A stretch of 17,009 nucleotides of DNA from the NCBI GenBank assembly GCA_003151595.1, contig PLXW01000045.1, forward strand, positions 1 through 17,009, in the 5' to 3' direction. A program made the translations under genes and the position numbers. This document shows, piece by piece, positions 7,281-15,237 of this stretch; positions within the stretch are counted from its first letter, which is position 1; every line of letters starts with the position of its first letter. The notes beneath the pieces are model-generated. The model worked only from the letters and a program-made list of their open reading frames with translations, did no database searches and was not told the origin of the DNA. The stretch comes from Myxococcales bacterium (lineage in GTDB: Bacteria > Myxococcota > Polyangia > Polyangiales > Polyangiaceae).

Positions 7281-8314
7281 TCGGCGCGCGCATCGGCTCG
7301 TTCATTCGATGGGGGATCCTCGCGGCGGCGGTCTTCGGAGCGCGCTCCGCGCGCGCGGCGGGCGATGACGTGGCGACGGCGCAGGTGCTGTTCGACGACG
7401 GCAAGCGATTGATGGCCCGGGCGCAGTGGAGCGAGGCGTGCCCCAAGCTCGAAGAGAGCCAGCGGCTCGCGCCGGCGATCGGGACGGAGTTCAACCTCGC
7501 CGATTGCTTCGAGCACGCCGACCGACTCGCGAGCGCGTGGGCGGCGTTCCTCGAGGTGGTCGATCAAACGCACAAGCGCGGCGAGTCGCAGCGCGAGAAC
7601 GCCGCGCGCGCGAGAGCCGACGCGCTGGTGACGAAGCTGGGGAAGCTCACGATTCAGGTCGCGTCCCACGCGCCGGATCTCGAGGTGCGCCGCGACGGAC
7701 AGCTCGTGCGCGCGGAAGTGTGGGGCGTCGCCATGCCGGTCGATGCCGGCGAGCACCGCATCGAGGCGCGCGCGAGAGGGCGAGCGCCGTGGAGCGCGAT
7801 CGTCCGGACGAAGAACGCGCAGTCCTCGGTGATCGCCATCCCCGAGCTCCCTTTCGCCCCCGTACTCGCGGCGCCGGCCGCGACGGATGCGCCGAGCGCC
7901 GACGCACCTCCGACGAACGCACCGCAGTCTTCACCCGCGACGTCACCGCCACCCGCTCCTCCGGCGTCGGCCGATCACACGGCGGCGATCCTCGTGCTCG
8001 GGTCCGCGGTCCTCTTCGCGGGCGTCGGCGTTCTCGGCATCGTGGAGCACGGCTCGAACGTCACGAGCTACAACGCGGACCCCGCTTGCCCGGCCATCGG
8101 CTCCACGTCCCGCCCCTCGCAGTGCGACGGCTACGTGAGCGCGGCGAGCACCTGGAAGACGGTCAGCGTCGCCGGGTTCGTGGGGGGCGGCGCGGCGTTG
8201 CTCGCGGGCGTGACCCTGTGGGTGCTCGCACCGGGCCGCGCGACGCCGTCGGCGACCAGCGCCGTCACGTGCGTGCCCGGCCTGGGCTCGATCGCGTGCG
8301 GCGGCGTGTTCTGA
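7277..8314 (+). CDS. TPR/PEGA-like exported protein with two C-terminal membrane helices
   Basis: A 345-residue protein. A signal peptide (MIGARIGSFIRWGILAAAVF, likely cut after ARA near residue 27) is followed by a TPR-like helical region: VLFDDGKRLMARAQWSEACPKL and LAPAIGTEFNLADCFEHA, a combination frequent in myxobacterial proteins. Next is a PEGA-like beta segment (LTIQVASHAPDLEVRRDGQL, VDAGEHRIEARARGR), then a Pro/Ala/Ser linker. Two hydrophobic helices, about 234-258 and 294-319, flank a loop with CPAIGSTSRPSQC. The start is the ATG that overlaps the previous stop as ATGA; the open frame runs further upstream but is antiparallel noise over the neighbour. The protein is probably anchored in the envelope with its TPR part outside the cytoplasm. 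Its coupling with the Cys-rich lipoprotein suggests a shared assembly. Confidence 0.87.
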   Translation: MIGARIGSFIRWGILAAAVFGARSARAAGDDVATAQVLFDDGKRLMARAQWSEACPKLEESQRLAPAIGTEFNLADCFEHADRLASAWAAFLEVVDQTHKRGESQRENAARARADALVTKLGKLTIQVASHAPDLEVRRDGQLVRAEVWGVAMPVDAGEHRIEARARGRAPWSAIVRTKNAQSSVIAIPELPFAPVLAAPAATDAPSADAPPTNAPQSSPATSPPPAPPASADHTAAILVLGSAVLFAGVGVLGIVEHGSNVTSYNADPACPAIGSTSRPSQCDGYVSAASTWKTVSVAGFVGGGAALLAGVTLWVLAPGRATPSATSAVTCVPGLGSIACGGVF

Positions 8315-8572
8315 CCGGCGTGCGCAGGCAAACCATCGGCGTGCGCCAGCAAACCATCGGCGTGCGCCAGCAAACCATCGGCGTGCGCCAGCAAACCATC
8401 GGCGTACGCGGAGAAACCATCGGCGTGCGCGGAGAAACCATCGGCGTGCGCGGAGAAACCATCGGCGTACGCGGAGAAACCATCGGCGTACGCGGAGAAA
8501 CCATCGGCGTACGCGGAGAAACCATCGGCGTGCGCGGAGAAACCATCCGTGCTCGCAGACAAACCACTGACG
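8315..8572. repeat. 21-bp tandem repeat array, about 11-12 units
   Basis: Eleven consecutive 21-bp units start at 8330 and recur every 21 bases to 8540. A degenerate half unit (8315-8329) precedes them and a partial unit (8561-8572) follows. The core is AAACCATCGGCGTRCGC plus four variable bases: CAGC in units 1-3 and GGAG in units 4-10. Unit 11 is degenerate. The R position is G in units 1-3, A in 4 and 7-9, and G in 5, 6 and 10. Most units contain a small palindrome (GGCGTGCGCC or GCGTACGC). The array fills the whole gap between two convergent genes and has no stop codon in any of its six frames. No spacers separate the units, so it is not a CRISPR. Confidence 0.97.
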
Positions 8573-8576
8573 AACC

Positions 8577-10562
8577 TCACCCCAGCGCTTTGACGGCGTC
8601 GACGACGCTCTTCGGGTTCATCCCGAACTTCTCCATGAGGATCGGTCCCGGCGCGCTCTCGCCGAAGTGATCGATCCCCACCGCGCGCCCTTCGTCGCCG
8701 ACGTAACGCTCCCAGCCGAGCGTCACCCCGGCTTCGATCGACACGCGGCGACGGGTCGCCTTCGGTAGAACCGACTCGCGGTACGCCGCGTCCTGTCGCT
8801 CGAAGCGCGTCCAGCACGGCAACGAGACGACGCGCGTCCCCGCGCCGAGCTCTTTGGCCGCGGCGACGCAGTGCTGCACTTCGCTGCCGGTCCCGATGAG
8901 AATCGTGGTGAGCGGCGCGGTCTCCTTGACGAGCACGTAGCCTCCGCGACGAACGCCTTCACGCTTGGTCTTTGCGTCGCCCGGGAGGACCGGAACGTTC
9001 TGTCGCGTGAGCGCGAGCAGCGTCGGGCCGTCGATGCGCTCCATGGCCGAGACCCACGCGCCCGCGGTCTCCTCCGGATCGGCGGGGCGAATCACGTCGA
9101 GGTTCGGGATCACGCGGAGGCCCATCACGGTCTCCACCGGCTGGTGCGTCGGGCCGTCTTCGCCGACGCCGACCGAATCGTGCGTGAACACGTACGTCAC
9201 CGGGAGATGCGAGAGCGCCGCGAGACGAATCGCCGGGCGCACGTAGTCGGCGAACACGAGGAACGTCGCGCCGCTCGGTCGAACGCCACCGTGGTAGGCC
9301 ATGCCGTTCATGACGGCGCCCATGCCGTGCTCGCGGATCCCGATGCGGATGTTGCGACCGGCGAGGTGCTGCGGGTCCCAGTCGGTACTGTCGGCGATAT
9401 AGTTGAACGTCGAGCCGTAGAGATCCGCGCTTGCGCCGATGAGCGAGGGGATCTGCGAGGCGACGGCTTGCAGAACGGCCTCGCCGGCTTTTCGCGTGGC
9501 GAGCTTCGCGTCGGCGGGGAACTCGGGGATCTTCGCCGAGAGGTCCGCCGGGCACTTCCACGCCAGCGCGTCGTCGAGCTGCTTGGCGAGCTCGGGGTTC
9601 TGGCGACGCCAGTTGTCGTACGTCTTGGTCCAGGTCGAGTGGGCGTCGGCGAGGGCGCTCTTTCGCCCTGCGAAGAACTGTTTCACCTCGTCGCTCACGT
9701 AGAAGTGCTCCAGCGGCAAGCCGAGCTTCTTCTTCGCTTCGTCGACGAACTTCGCGCCCCCTTCGCCGTGCGCCTTCTGCGTCCCGGCGACCTCGGCGAT
9801 TCCCTTGCCGATGAGCGTCCGCACCACCACGAACTTGGGCTTGCCGCTCTTCGATGCCTTGGCCGCGGTGAGCGTGGCGTGAACGTCCGCGAGGTCGTTC
9901 CCCTTCTCGGCGTGGAACACCTCGAAGCCGTACGCCTCGAAGCGCTTGGCGGTGTCTTCGCTCTGCGACTTGAGCGCCATCGCGTCGAGCGTGACGTCGT
10001 TCGAGTCGTACATGAGGATCAGGTTGTCGAGCTTGAAGTGCGCCGCGATCGACGCCGCCTCCGACGCCACGCCCTCTTGCAAGCAGCCGTCACCGGCCAG
10101 CGCCCAGATCGTGTGATCGAAGATCACGTGGTCCGACGTGTTGAAGCGCGCCGCCAGCATCTTCGCGGCGATGGCGTGCCCCACCGCGTTCCCCACCCCT
10201 TGCCCCAGCGGCCCGGTCGTCGCTTCGACCCCTTGCGTGTGCCCGAACTCCGGGTGCCCCGGCGTCTTCGAGCCGAGCGCGCGGAAGTGTTTCACCTCGT
10301 CGAGCGACAGCGGGTAGCCCGAGAGGTGCAGCCACGCGTAAAGGAACATGCTGCCGTGGCCGGCGGAGAGGACGAACCTGTCGCGGTTGATCCAGTGCGG
10401 GTCGGCGGGGTCGTGACGAAGGAGCTCTCCGTAGAGCACGGCGCCCACTTCGGTCGCGCCGAGCGGCAAGCCGAGGTGCCCCGACGACGAAGTGTGGACG
10501 GCATCCATCGCGAGACCGCGGGCGATGGTGGCGGCGGCGGCGAGCTTGGCAAAGTCGGGCAT
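8577..10562 (-). CDS. tkt: Transketolase
   Basis: A complete 661-residue thiamine diphosphate enzyme, the usual length. It transfers two-carbon ketol units between sugar phosphates in the cytoplasmic pentose phosphate pathway. In order, the visible marks are SGHLG with His29 (usually SGHPG, so Pro is Leu here), GHGSMFLYAW, TTGPLGQGVGNAVG, the ThDP/metal segment GDGCLQEG, SNDVTLDA, IREHGMGAVMNG with catalytic Glu411, THDSVGVGEDGPTHQPVE and DVIRPADPEE, then the C-terminal domain ending VVDAVKALG. The ATG has a Shine-Dalgarno (AGGAG) eight bases upstream, within a small palindrome. It lies 58 bases downstream of the S9 peptidase on the same strand and may be co-transcribed. Its 3' end abuts the 21-bp array. 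The identification is secure. Confidence 0.98.
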   Translation of the reverse strand: MPDFAKLAAAATIARGLAMDAVHTSSSGHLGLPLGATEVGAVLYGELLRHDPADPHWINRDRFVLSAGHGSMFLYAWLHLSGYPLSLDEVKHFRALGSKTPGHPEFGHTQGVEATTGPLGQGVGNAVGHAIAAKMLAARFNTSDHVIFDHTIWALAGDGCLQEGVASEAASIAAHFKLDNLILMYDSNDVTLDAMALKSQSEDTAKRFEAYGFEVFHAEKGNDLADVHATLTAAKASKSGKPKFVVVRTLIGKGIAEVAGTQKAHGEGGAKFVDEAKKKLGLPLEHFYVSDEVKQFFAGRKSALADAHSTWTKTYDNWRRQNPELAKQLDDALAWKCPADLSAKIPEFPADAKLATRKAGEAVLQAVASQIPSLIGASADLYGSTFNYIADSTDWDPQHLAGRNIRIGIREHGMGAVMNGMAYHGGVRPSGATFLVFADYVRPAIRLAALSHLPVTYVFTHDSVGVGEDGPTHQPVETVMGLRVIPNLDVIRPADPEETAGAWVSAMERIDGPTLLALTRQNVPVLPGDAKTKREGVRRGGYVLVKETAPLTTILIGTGSEVQHCVAAAKELGAGTRVVSLPCWTRFERQDAAYRESVLPKATRRRVSIEAGVTLGWERYVGDEGRAVGIDHFGESAPGPILMEKFGMNPKSVVDAVKALG

Positions 10563-10569
10563 CGTCAGG

Positions 10570-10582
10570 ACTCCTCAGGAGT
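10570..10582. promoter_or_regulatory. Palindrome containing the transketolase Shine-Dalgarno
   Basis: ACTCCTCAGGAGT is a perfect palindrome with one central base. On the transketolase message it could form ACTCC-TGA-GGAGT, placing the ribosome site AGGAG in the 3' arm. The stem is only five base pairs, so any effect on translation would be mild; it may be chance. Confidence 0.4.
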
Positions 10583-10620
10583 GAGTTCGCGGGGGCAGCG
10601 TCAGGTCGGGGGCGCGCACT

Positions 10621-12744
10621 TTAGCGCGTGAAGCGATCGATCCACGAGAGCACTTCTTCATGCCAGCGCTTGGAGTGCGCGGGCTTCAGCACCCAGTGGT
10701 TCTCTTCCGGAAAATACAGGAGGCGCGAGGGGACCCCGCGGCGCTGAAGCGCCGTGAAGGCCGAGAGCCCTTCGGCGTCGAGCACGCGGTAATCGTGGCC
10801 GCCGTGCACGATGAGCGTCGGCGTCTTCCAGTTCTGGACGAGGCTCATGGGGCTCACGCGCGCGTAGTTCTCGGGGTGCTCCCACGGCAGCGACTTGAAC
10901 TCCCACTCCGCGAACCAGAGCTCGTCGGTCTGGTAGTACGAGGTCGTGATGTCGAACAGGCCGTCGTGGCAGACGAGCGCCTTGAAGCGATCGGTCTTCC
11001 CGTTGATCCAGTTGATCATGTAGCCGCCGTACGACGCGCCGAGCGCCGTCATCCGGTTCTTGTCCAGGAACGGATACTTCACGAGCGCGGCGTCGAGCCC
11101 CTTCATCAGGTCGTCGAACGGCGCGCCACCCCAGTCGCCGCTGATGGCGTCGGTGAACGCCTGGCCGTAGCCGGTGGAGCCGTGGAAATCGATGGCGATG
11201 GCCGCGTAGCCGTGGCCGGCGAAGATCTCGGGGTTCCATCGGTAGTGAAAGTGATCGCCGAACGACCCTTGAGGCCCGCCGTGGATCAGGAGCGCGACGG
11301 GCACGTGCGCGCCTGGTGCGAGACCCGCGGGCTTCACGATCCACGCGGAGACCTTGTCGCCGTGCGCGCCGGTGAACGAGAACTGCTCGGGCTCGCCCCA
11401 CGTGATCGAGGCCACGCGCGCGTCGTTCAAGTGCGTGATGGGGTGCGCGTGAGCTCCGTTGGCGTCGGCGACCCACAGCTCGTCGGGGTGACGGAGATCG
11501 TCGTGAATGAAGAGGACGCGATTGCCGGCGGACTGCGCGTCGGAGCTCGTCCCCTTGTCGAAGAGCGTCGTGGCCCTGCCCGAGCGCGCGTCGAGCGCGA
11601 AGAGCGCGGCGTGACCGAGATCGTCGGCGGTCGCGAGGATCTTGGAGTCGTCCTTCGACCAGGCGATGGCGTGCGGTGAGCGATCCCAGGCTTCTGTGAG
11701 CGTGGTCGACGTCTTCGTCTTCCAGTCGATGACAGCCACGCGGAAGCGATCCGACTCGAAGCCGGGGCGCGCCATGGCGAGGTACGCGAGCTTCGTGCCG
11801 TCGTGCGAGAAGATCGGCTGCGTGTCGGTGGCGGGATTCGTGGTGATGGCGCGCGGCTTGGCCGAGCCGTCGGCGGGGACCACGAAGAGATCGAAGTTCG
11901 TGGACCAGGCGTCTTCACGGCCGACCATCTTCGAGGCGAAGACGACCTCGGATCCGTCCTTCGCGATCGCGGTCTCTTCGAGGCCGCCGAACGGCTTCGA
12001 AGGGGCGTCGTAGGAGAGCCCCTTCAGCAGATCGATCGGATCACGCGACGGATCCCACACGAAGAGGTGCGAGCGCTTGCCGTCGTCCCACGTGTCCCAG
12101 TGGCGAACGGGGAGCTGGTCGTAGGCGCGCACATTCGACTTGTTCGACGACGCCGTCTTGTCGCGCTTCGCGGTCTCGTCGAGCGTGGCCGCGTCGGGGT
12201 AGACGTCGAGGGCGAGGAGCAAGCGCTTGCCGTCGGGGAACGGTTGCATGCCGCCAACGTCGACCGGGAGCTTGGTCACTTGCGTCGCTTCGCCGCCGTC
12301 GAGCGCGATGCGCCACACCTGCATCGAGCCGCCGCGCGAAGACAGGAACAAGATGCTCTTGCCGTCGGGCGCGAAGCGAACGCCGAGGTCGGCGTCGGGG
12401 TGGCTCGTGAGCTTGCGGACGGACGAGCCGTCGGTCGCCGCGACCCAGATGTCCTTGGCGGACTTGTTCGCGTCGACATCGGGCGTGGAGACGGAGAACG
12501 CGACGAGCTTGCCGTCGGGCGAGACCGAAGGATCGCTGATCCGATCCATCGCCAGCAGGTCGTCGACCGTGAAGGCGTGAGGCGCCCCGTTGAGGGCGAG
12601 CGTCGGCGACGATCCTCCCGCGGCTTCGAGCGCCGCCGTCGACGGGTCGACCGGAGGCGGCATGTGATCGGCGCACGCCGTCGTGGCCAGCGCACAGAAA
12701 ATCCAGGACGCAGGAGGAGCGAGCGACGCGAGACGGGTCCGCAT
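10621..12744 (-). CDS. S9-family serine peptidase (prolyl oligopeptidase type), probably exported
   Basis: A 707-residue peptidase. The N-terminus MRTRLASLAPPASWIFCALATTAC looks like a signal peptide with a weak lipobox (TTAC, Cys24). An N-terminal beta-propeller of TolB/WD-like repeats follows (ISDPSVSPDGKLVAFS, ADLGVRFAPDGKSILFLSS, IFSHDGTKLAYLA, IAWSKDDSKILATADD). The C-terminal third is an alpha/beta-hydrolase: VALLIHGGPQGS for the oxyanion region, nucleophile Ser571 in GASYGGYM, Asp651 in HGGHDYRV and His683 in ENHWVLKP. All three catalytic residues are present, so it should be active as a dipeptidyl or acylaminoacyl peptidase on short peptides outside the cytoplasm. It starts 50 bases from the divergent signal peptidase gene and precedes transketolase on the same strand. 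Confidence 0.95.
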   Translation of the reverse strand: MRTRLASLAPPASWIFCALATTACADHMPPPVDPSTAALEAAGGSSPTLALNGAPHAFTVDDLLAMDRISDPSVSPDGKLVAFSVSTPDVDANKSAKDIWVAATDGSSVRKLTSHPDADLGVRFAPDGKSILFLSSRGGSMQVWRIALDGGEATQVTKLPVDVGGMQPFPDGKRLLLALDVYPDAATLDETAKRDKTASSNKSNVRAYDQLPVRHWDTWDDGKRSHLFVWDPSRDPIDLLKGLSYDAPSKPFGGLEETAIAKDGSEVVFASKMVGREDAWSTNFDLFVVPADGSAKPRAITTNPATDTQPIFSHDGTKLAYLAMARPGFESDRFRVAVIDWKTKTSTTLTEAWDRSPHAIAWSKDDSKILATADDLGHAALFALDARSGRATTLFDKGTSSDAQSAGNRVLFIHDDLRHPDELWVADANGAHAHPITHLNDARVASITWGEPEQFSFTGAHGDKVSAWIVKPAGLAPGAHVPVALLIHGGPQGSFGDHFHYRWNPEIFAGHGYAAIAIDFHGSTGYGQAFTDAISGDWGGAPFDDLMKGLDAALVKYPFLDKNRMTALGASYGGYMINWINGKTDRFKALVCHDGLFDITTSYYQTDELWFAEWEFKSLPWEHPENYARVSPMSLVQNWKTPTLIVHGGHDYRVLDAEGLSAFTALQRRGVPSRLLYFPEENHWVLKPAHSKRWHEEVLSWIDRFTR

Positions 12745-12781
12745 GGGGCGCTCTTACCTCACTTTCGCCGGGACCGAGTAG

Positions 12782-12787
12782 TACGCT
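12782..12787 (+). promoter_or_regulatory. Possible -10 box before signal peptidase I
   Basis: TACGCT resembles TATGCT in front of the gene at 6537 and ends seven bases before the ATG, with no Shine-Dalgarno between. No good -35 box is seen. It suggests a leaderless start but is weak alone. Confidence 0.22.
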
Positions 12788-12794
12788 CGCGCGG

Positions 12795-13862
12795 ATGTCC
12801 GAGAGGCCTTCGCCGTACGCTCCGCCGGAGAGCGACACCCGCAGTCCCGAAGGCTCCGCGCCGCGTGGCGCCGATGCGGCCCTTCCGGAGGCGTCGACGC
12901 CGATCGCGGTCCTTCTATCGCTCCTGTGGCCCGGCGTCGGTCACGCCTATGCGCGTCGTTCGCTGCGCGGAGCGGCCTGGATCGGGCTGGTGGTCCTCAG
13001 CTCACTGCTGATCGCTGCGTTGCTGCGCGCCGGGGCTCGATCGATCGCCGTCATCTACTCCATCGTCCTCTTCGCGGGGCTCGGAGTGCGCCTCCTCGCG
13101 GCGATCGACGTTGCGACGGTGCTCCGTCGCAGACGCGGCCCGCGCGCTCCCATCGTGCAGACGATCGTCGCATGGTGCCTCGTCTGCGCGGTCTTGATCG
13201 CCAACGCCTTGGGGACTCGCTTCTTCGTCTTCGAGGCGTTCAAGATCCCTTCAGGCTCCATGATCCCGACGTTGCTCGTCGGCGATCACGTGTTCATCGA
13301 CAAGATGCAGCCCGCAGCTCGCGGCGACGTCATCGTCTTCCCGTTCCCCGAGAAGCCGGAGCAAGAGTTCATCAAGCGCATCGTCGGGCTCCCCGGCGAT
13401 CGGCTCGCGTTTCACGACGGGCATCCGATCCTGAACGGCGTCGCGCTCCCGTCGTGTCTCCTCGGCGCCGGGAGCTACGACGACCCCGGCGGCGAGGTTC
13501 AGAAGCACGAAGGGAAGGTCTACCTGGAGCGGCTCGGCGATCGCTCGTACCTCGCGATCTACGAGGAGAGCAGCGGGATGCCGAGCGACCAGGGGCCGTA
13601 CGTCGTGAAGAGCGGCGAGGTGTTCGTGCTGGGCGACAACCGCAACAACTCGCACGACTCGCGTATGTGGTTCGGCGGCGAAGGGGGCGGAGTGCCGATC
13701 GCCACGGTGAAGGGCGTGCCGTTCGCGGTCTGGCTCTCCATGGACGATCGCGGCTTCGACTGGACGCGCTTCGGGCTCGCGCTCGACGGGCCGCATCTTC
13801 CGCGCGGCATGGCGTCGCTCGCGCCCGCGCTCGAGCGCTGCGTGGCGCAGCTGGCTCACTGA
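12795..13862 (+). CDS. lepB: Signal peptidase I with extra N-terminal membrane region
   Basis: A 355-residue inner-membrane protease that removes signal peptides from exported proteins, of which this window encodes several. After a Pro/Ser/Glu-rich cytoplasmic start come three to four hydrophobic segments (about 36-50, 59-77, 83-105, 118-139). The first contains WPGVGHAYARRSLRGAAW, similar to TM2-type small membrane domains. The S26 peptidase domain follows: nucleophile Ser155 in PSGSMIPTLLVGDH, general base Lys194 in FIKRIVGLPGD, and GDNRNNSHDSR from residue 280. Both catalytic residues are present. The C-terminal end (after VKGVPFAVWLS) is longer than in short LepB proteins. The ATG at 12795 has no clear Shine-Dalgarno; a TACGCT hexamer ends seven bases upstream. 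Its stop lies nine bases from the convergent regulator gene. Confidence 0.96.
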   Translation: MSERPSPYAPPESDTRSPEGSAPRGADAALPEASTPIAVLLSLLWPGVGHAYARRSLRGAAWIGLVVLSSLLIAALLRAGARSIAVIYSIVLFAGLGVRLLAAIDVATVLRRRRGPRAPIVQTIVAWCLVCAVLIANALGTRFFVFEAFKIPSGSMIPTLLVGDHVFIDKMQPAARGDVIVFPFPEKPEQEFIKRIVGLPGDRLAFHDGHPILNGVALPSCLLGAGSYDDPGGEVQKHEGKVYLERLGDRSYLAIYEESSGMPSDQGPYVVKSGEVFVLGDNRNNSHDSRMWFGGEGGGVPIATVKGVPFAVWLSMDDRGFDWTRFGLALDGPHLPRGMASLAPALERCVAQLAH

Positions 13863-13871
13863 TCGCGCGCG

Positions 13872-15236
13872 TCACTCCTCGATCGTGAGCAGCTTGCTCA
13901 GCGTCTTGGGATCGATCCCCAGCTTCTCGGCGGTGATCATGTTTCGCGCGCCGAGCTGCTCGTACACCCACGCGGCGTAGCGTCGCTGGAGCTCGCGCAT
14001 CGGAACGATGGGGCCCTCGAAGCCCATCGCGGCGCGAGGCCTGGAGCGGACCGACGGCGGAAGATCGCTCGCCGTCACTTCGGGCGTGCGGCCGAGGAGC
14101 ACGAGGCGCTCGATGACGTGCTCGAGCTCACGCACGTTGCCGGGCCAGGCGTACTCGAGCATCACGTCGAGCGCGTCGCGACCGATGCGCTCGACGGGCG
14201 ACTGCGGATGCTTGGCCTTCACGCGCGCGAGGAAGTGCTCGATGAGGAGCGGGAGATCGTCGCGGCGGTGACGGAGCGGCGGGAGATCGATCGTGACCAC
14301 TTCGAGTCGGTAGAGGAGATCTTCGCGGAACTGGCCGGAGGCCACGCGCTCGCGCAGATCGCGATGGGTGGCGGCGAGGATACGAACGTCGACCTCGCGC
14401 TCCTTCGAGGCGCCGACGGCGCGAACGCGGCCGCTCTCGAGGACATGGAGGAGCTTCGCCTGAAGCGCGGCCGACATCTCGCCGATCTCGTCGAGCAACA
14501 ACGTGCCCCCGTCGGCTTCGGCGAAGAGCCCGTCGCGCGACGACGTAGCGCCAGTGAATGCGCCCTTCATGTGGCCGAACAGCTCGCTCTCCAGGAGCGT
14601 CTCGGGGAGCGCGGCGCAGTTCACGCTGACGAACGGTCCGCTCGCGCGATTGCCCTGCGTGTGAATCGCGCGGGCGACGACCCCTTTGCCGGTGCCGGTC
14701 TCGCCGAGGATGAGCACCGACACGCTCGCGTTCGCGACGCGCTCGATCAGCTCGCCCACTTCGGCGATGGCGGGGCTTCGCCCGACGAGGTTGGCGACGG
14801 AGTACCGATCGCGCAGCGCGCGCTTCAAGGAGGCGGTCTCGCGTCGGAGGCGCGTCTCCTCGAGCGCGCGCGCGAGGAACAGCTCCACCTCGTCCACTTT
14901 GAAGGGCTTCGTGAGGTAGTGGTAGGCGCCGCGCCGGATCGATTCGATCGCCGTGTCGAGCGCGCTGTACGCCGTCATCACGATGACGGGGCGCTCGGGA
15001 TCGAGCCTGCGCGAGGCGGCGAGCATCTCCAGGCCGTCCATCTCCGGCATGCGGAGATCGGTGATGAGCGCGTCGATTTTCTCTTCTTGAAGCGTCTTCA
15101 GCGCGACACGCGCCGATCCGATCGCCAGCGCCTCGTAGCCCCGTTCGTTGAGCCCGTCGGCCAGCATCTCGGCCATCGAGATCTGGTCGTCGAGCACGAG
15201 GATGCGGAGGCGGGTCTTCGTGATCGGTTCGGTCAT
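13872..15236 (-). CDS. NtrC-family sigma-54-dependent response regulator
   Basis: A complete 454-residue three-domain activator. The receiver domain (about 11-125) has acidic pocket DD at 16-17, phospho-acceptor Asp60 in TDLRMPEMDG, Thr88 and Lys110 in TKPF. The AAA+ domain has Walker A GETGTGKG (178-185), the sigma-54 contact loop GAFTGA (225-230), Walker B LLLDEIGE (246-253), FREDLLYRL and WPGNVRELEH. A Fis-type helix-turn-helix (AEKLGIDPKTLSKLL) closes the protein. All marks of an active sigma-54 activator are intact, so it should respond to phosphorylation and open distant sigma-54 promoters. It starts one base after the stop of the helical protein gene and has only a weak ribosome site, so it is probably translationally coupled. 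A divergent HAMP-array sensor is the obvious partner candidate. Confidence 0.97.
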   Translation of the reverse strand: MTEPITKTRLRILVLDDQISMAEMLADGLNERGYEALAIGSARVALKTLQEEKIDALITDLRMPEMDGLEMLAASRRLDPERPVIVMTAYSALDTAIESIRRGAYHYLTKPFKVDEVELFLARALEETRLRRETASLKRALRDRYSVANLVGRSPAIAEVGELIERVANASVSVLILGETGTGKGVVARAIHTQGNRASGPFVSVNCAALPETLLESELFGHMKGAFTGATSSRDGLFAEADGGTLLLDEIGEMSAALQAKLLHVLESGRVRAVGASKEREVDVRILAATHRDLRERVASGQFREDLLYRLEVVTIDLPPLRHRRDDLPLLIEHFLARVKAKHPQSPVERIGRDALDVMLEYAWPGNVRELEHVIERLVLLGRTPEVTASDLPPSVRSRPRAAMGFEGPIVPMRELQRRYAAWVYEQLGARNMITAEKLGIDPKTLSKLLTIEE

Positions 15237-15237
15237 G

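Noticed and set aside
8315..8572. CRISPR array
   Set aside because: The units are 21 bp and contiguous with no unique spacers, and there are no cas genes nearby.
7426..8670. Plus-strand frame carrying QTIGVRG heptad repeats as a 414-residue protein
   Set aside because: Its first 290 codons are an off-frame shadow of the TPR/PEGA-like gene. The repeats are stop-free in every frame, so an open frame there is no evidence for coding.
8131..8817. Minus-strand frame with ADGFSAY repeats
   Set aside because: It begins inside the end of transketolase in another frame and ends inside the TPR gene antisense. No ribosome site or family likeness supports it.
8871..10631. Open frame of 586 codons on the plus strand
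   Set aside because: It is antisense to transketolase, whose protein matches its family over the full length. The product is Arg/Glu/Val-rich with no domain likeness.
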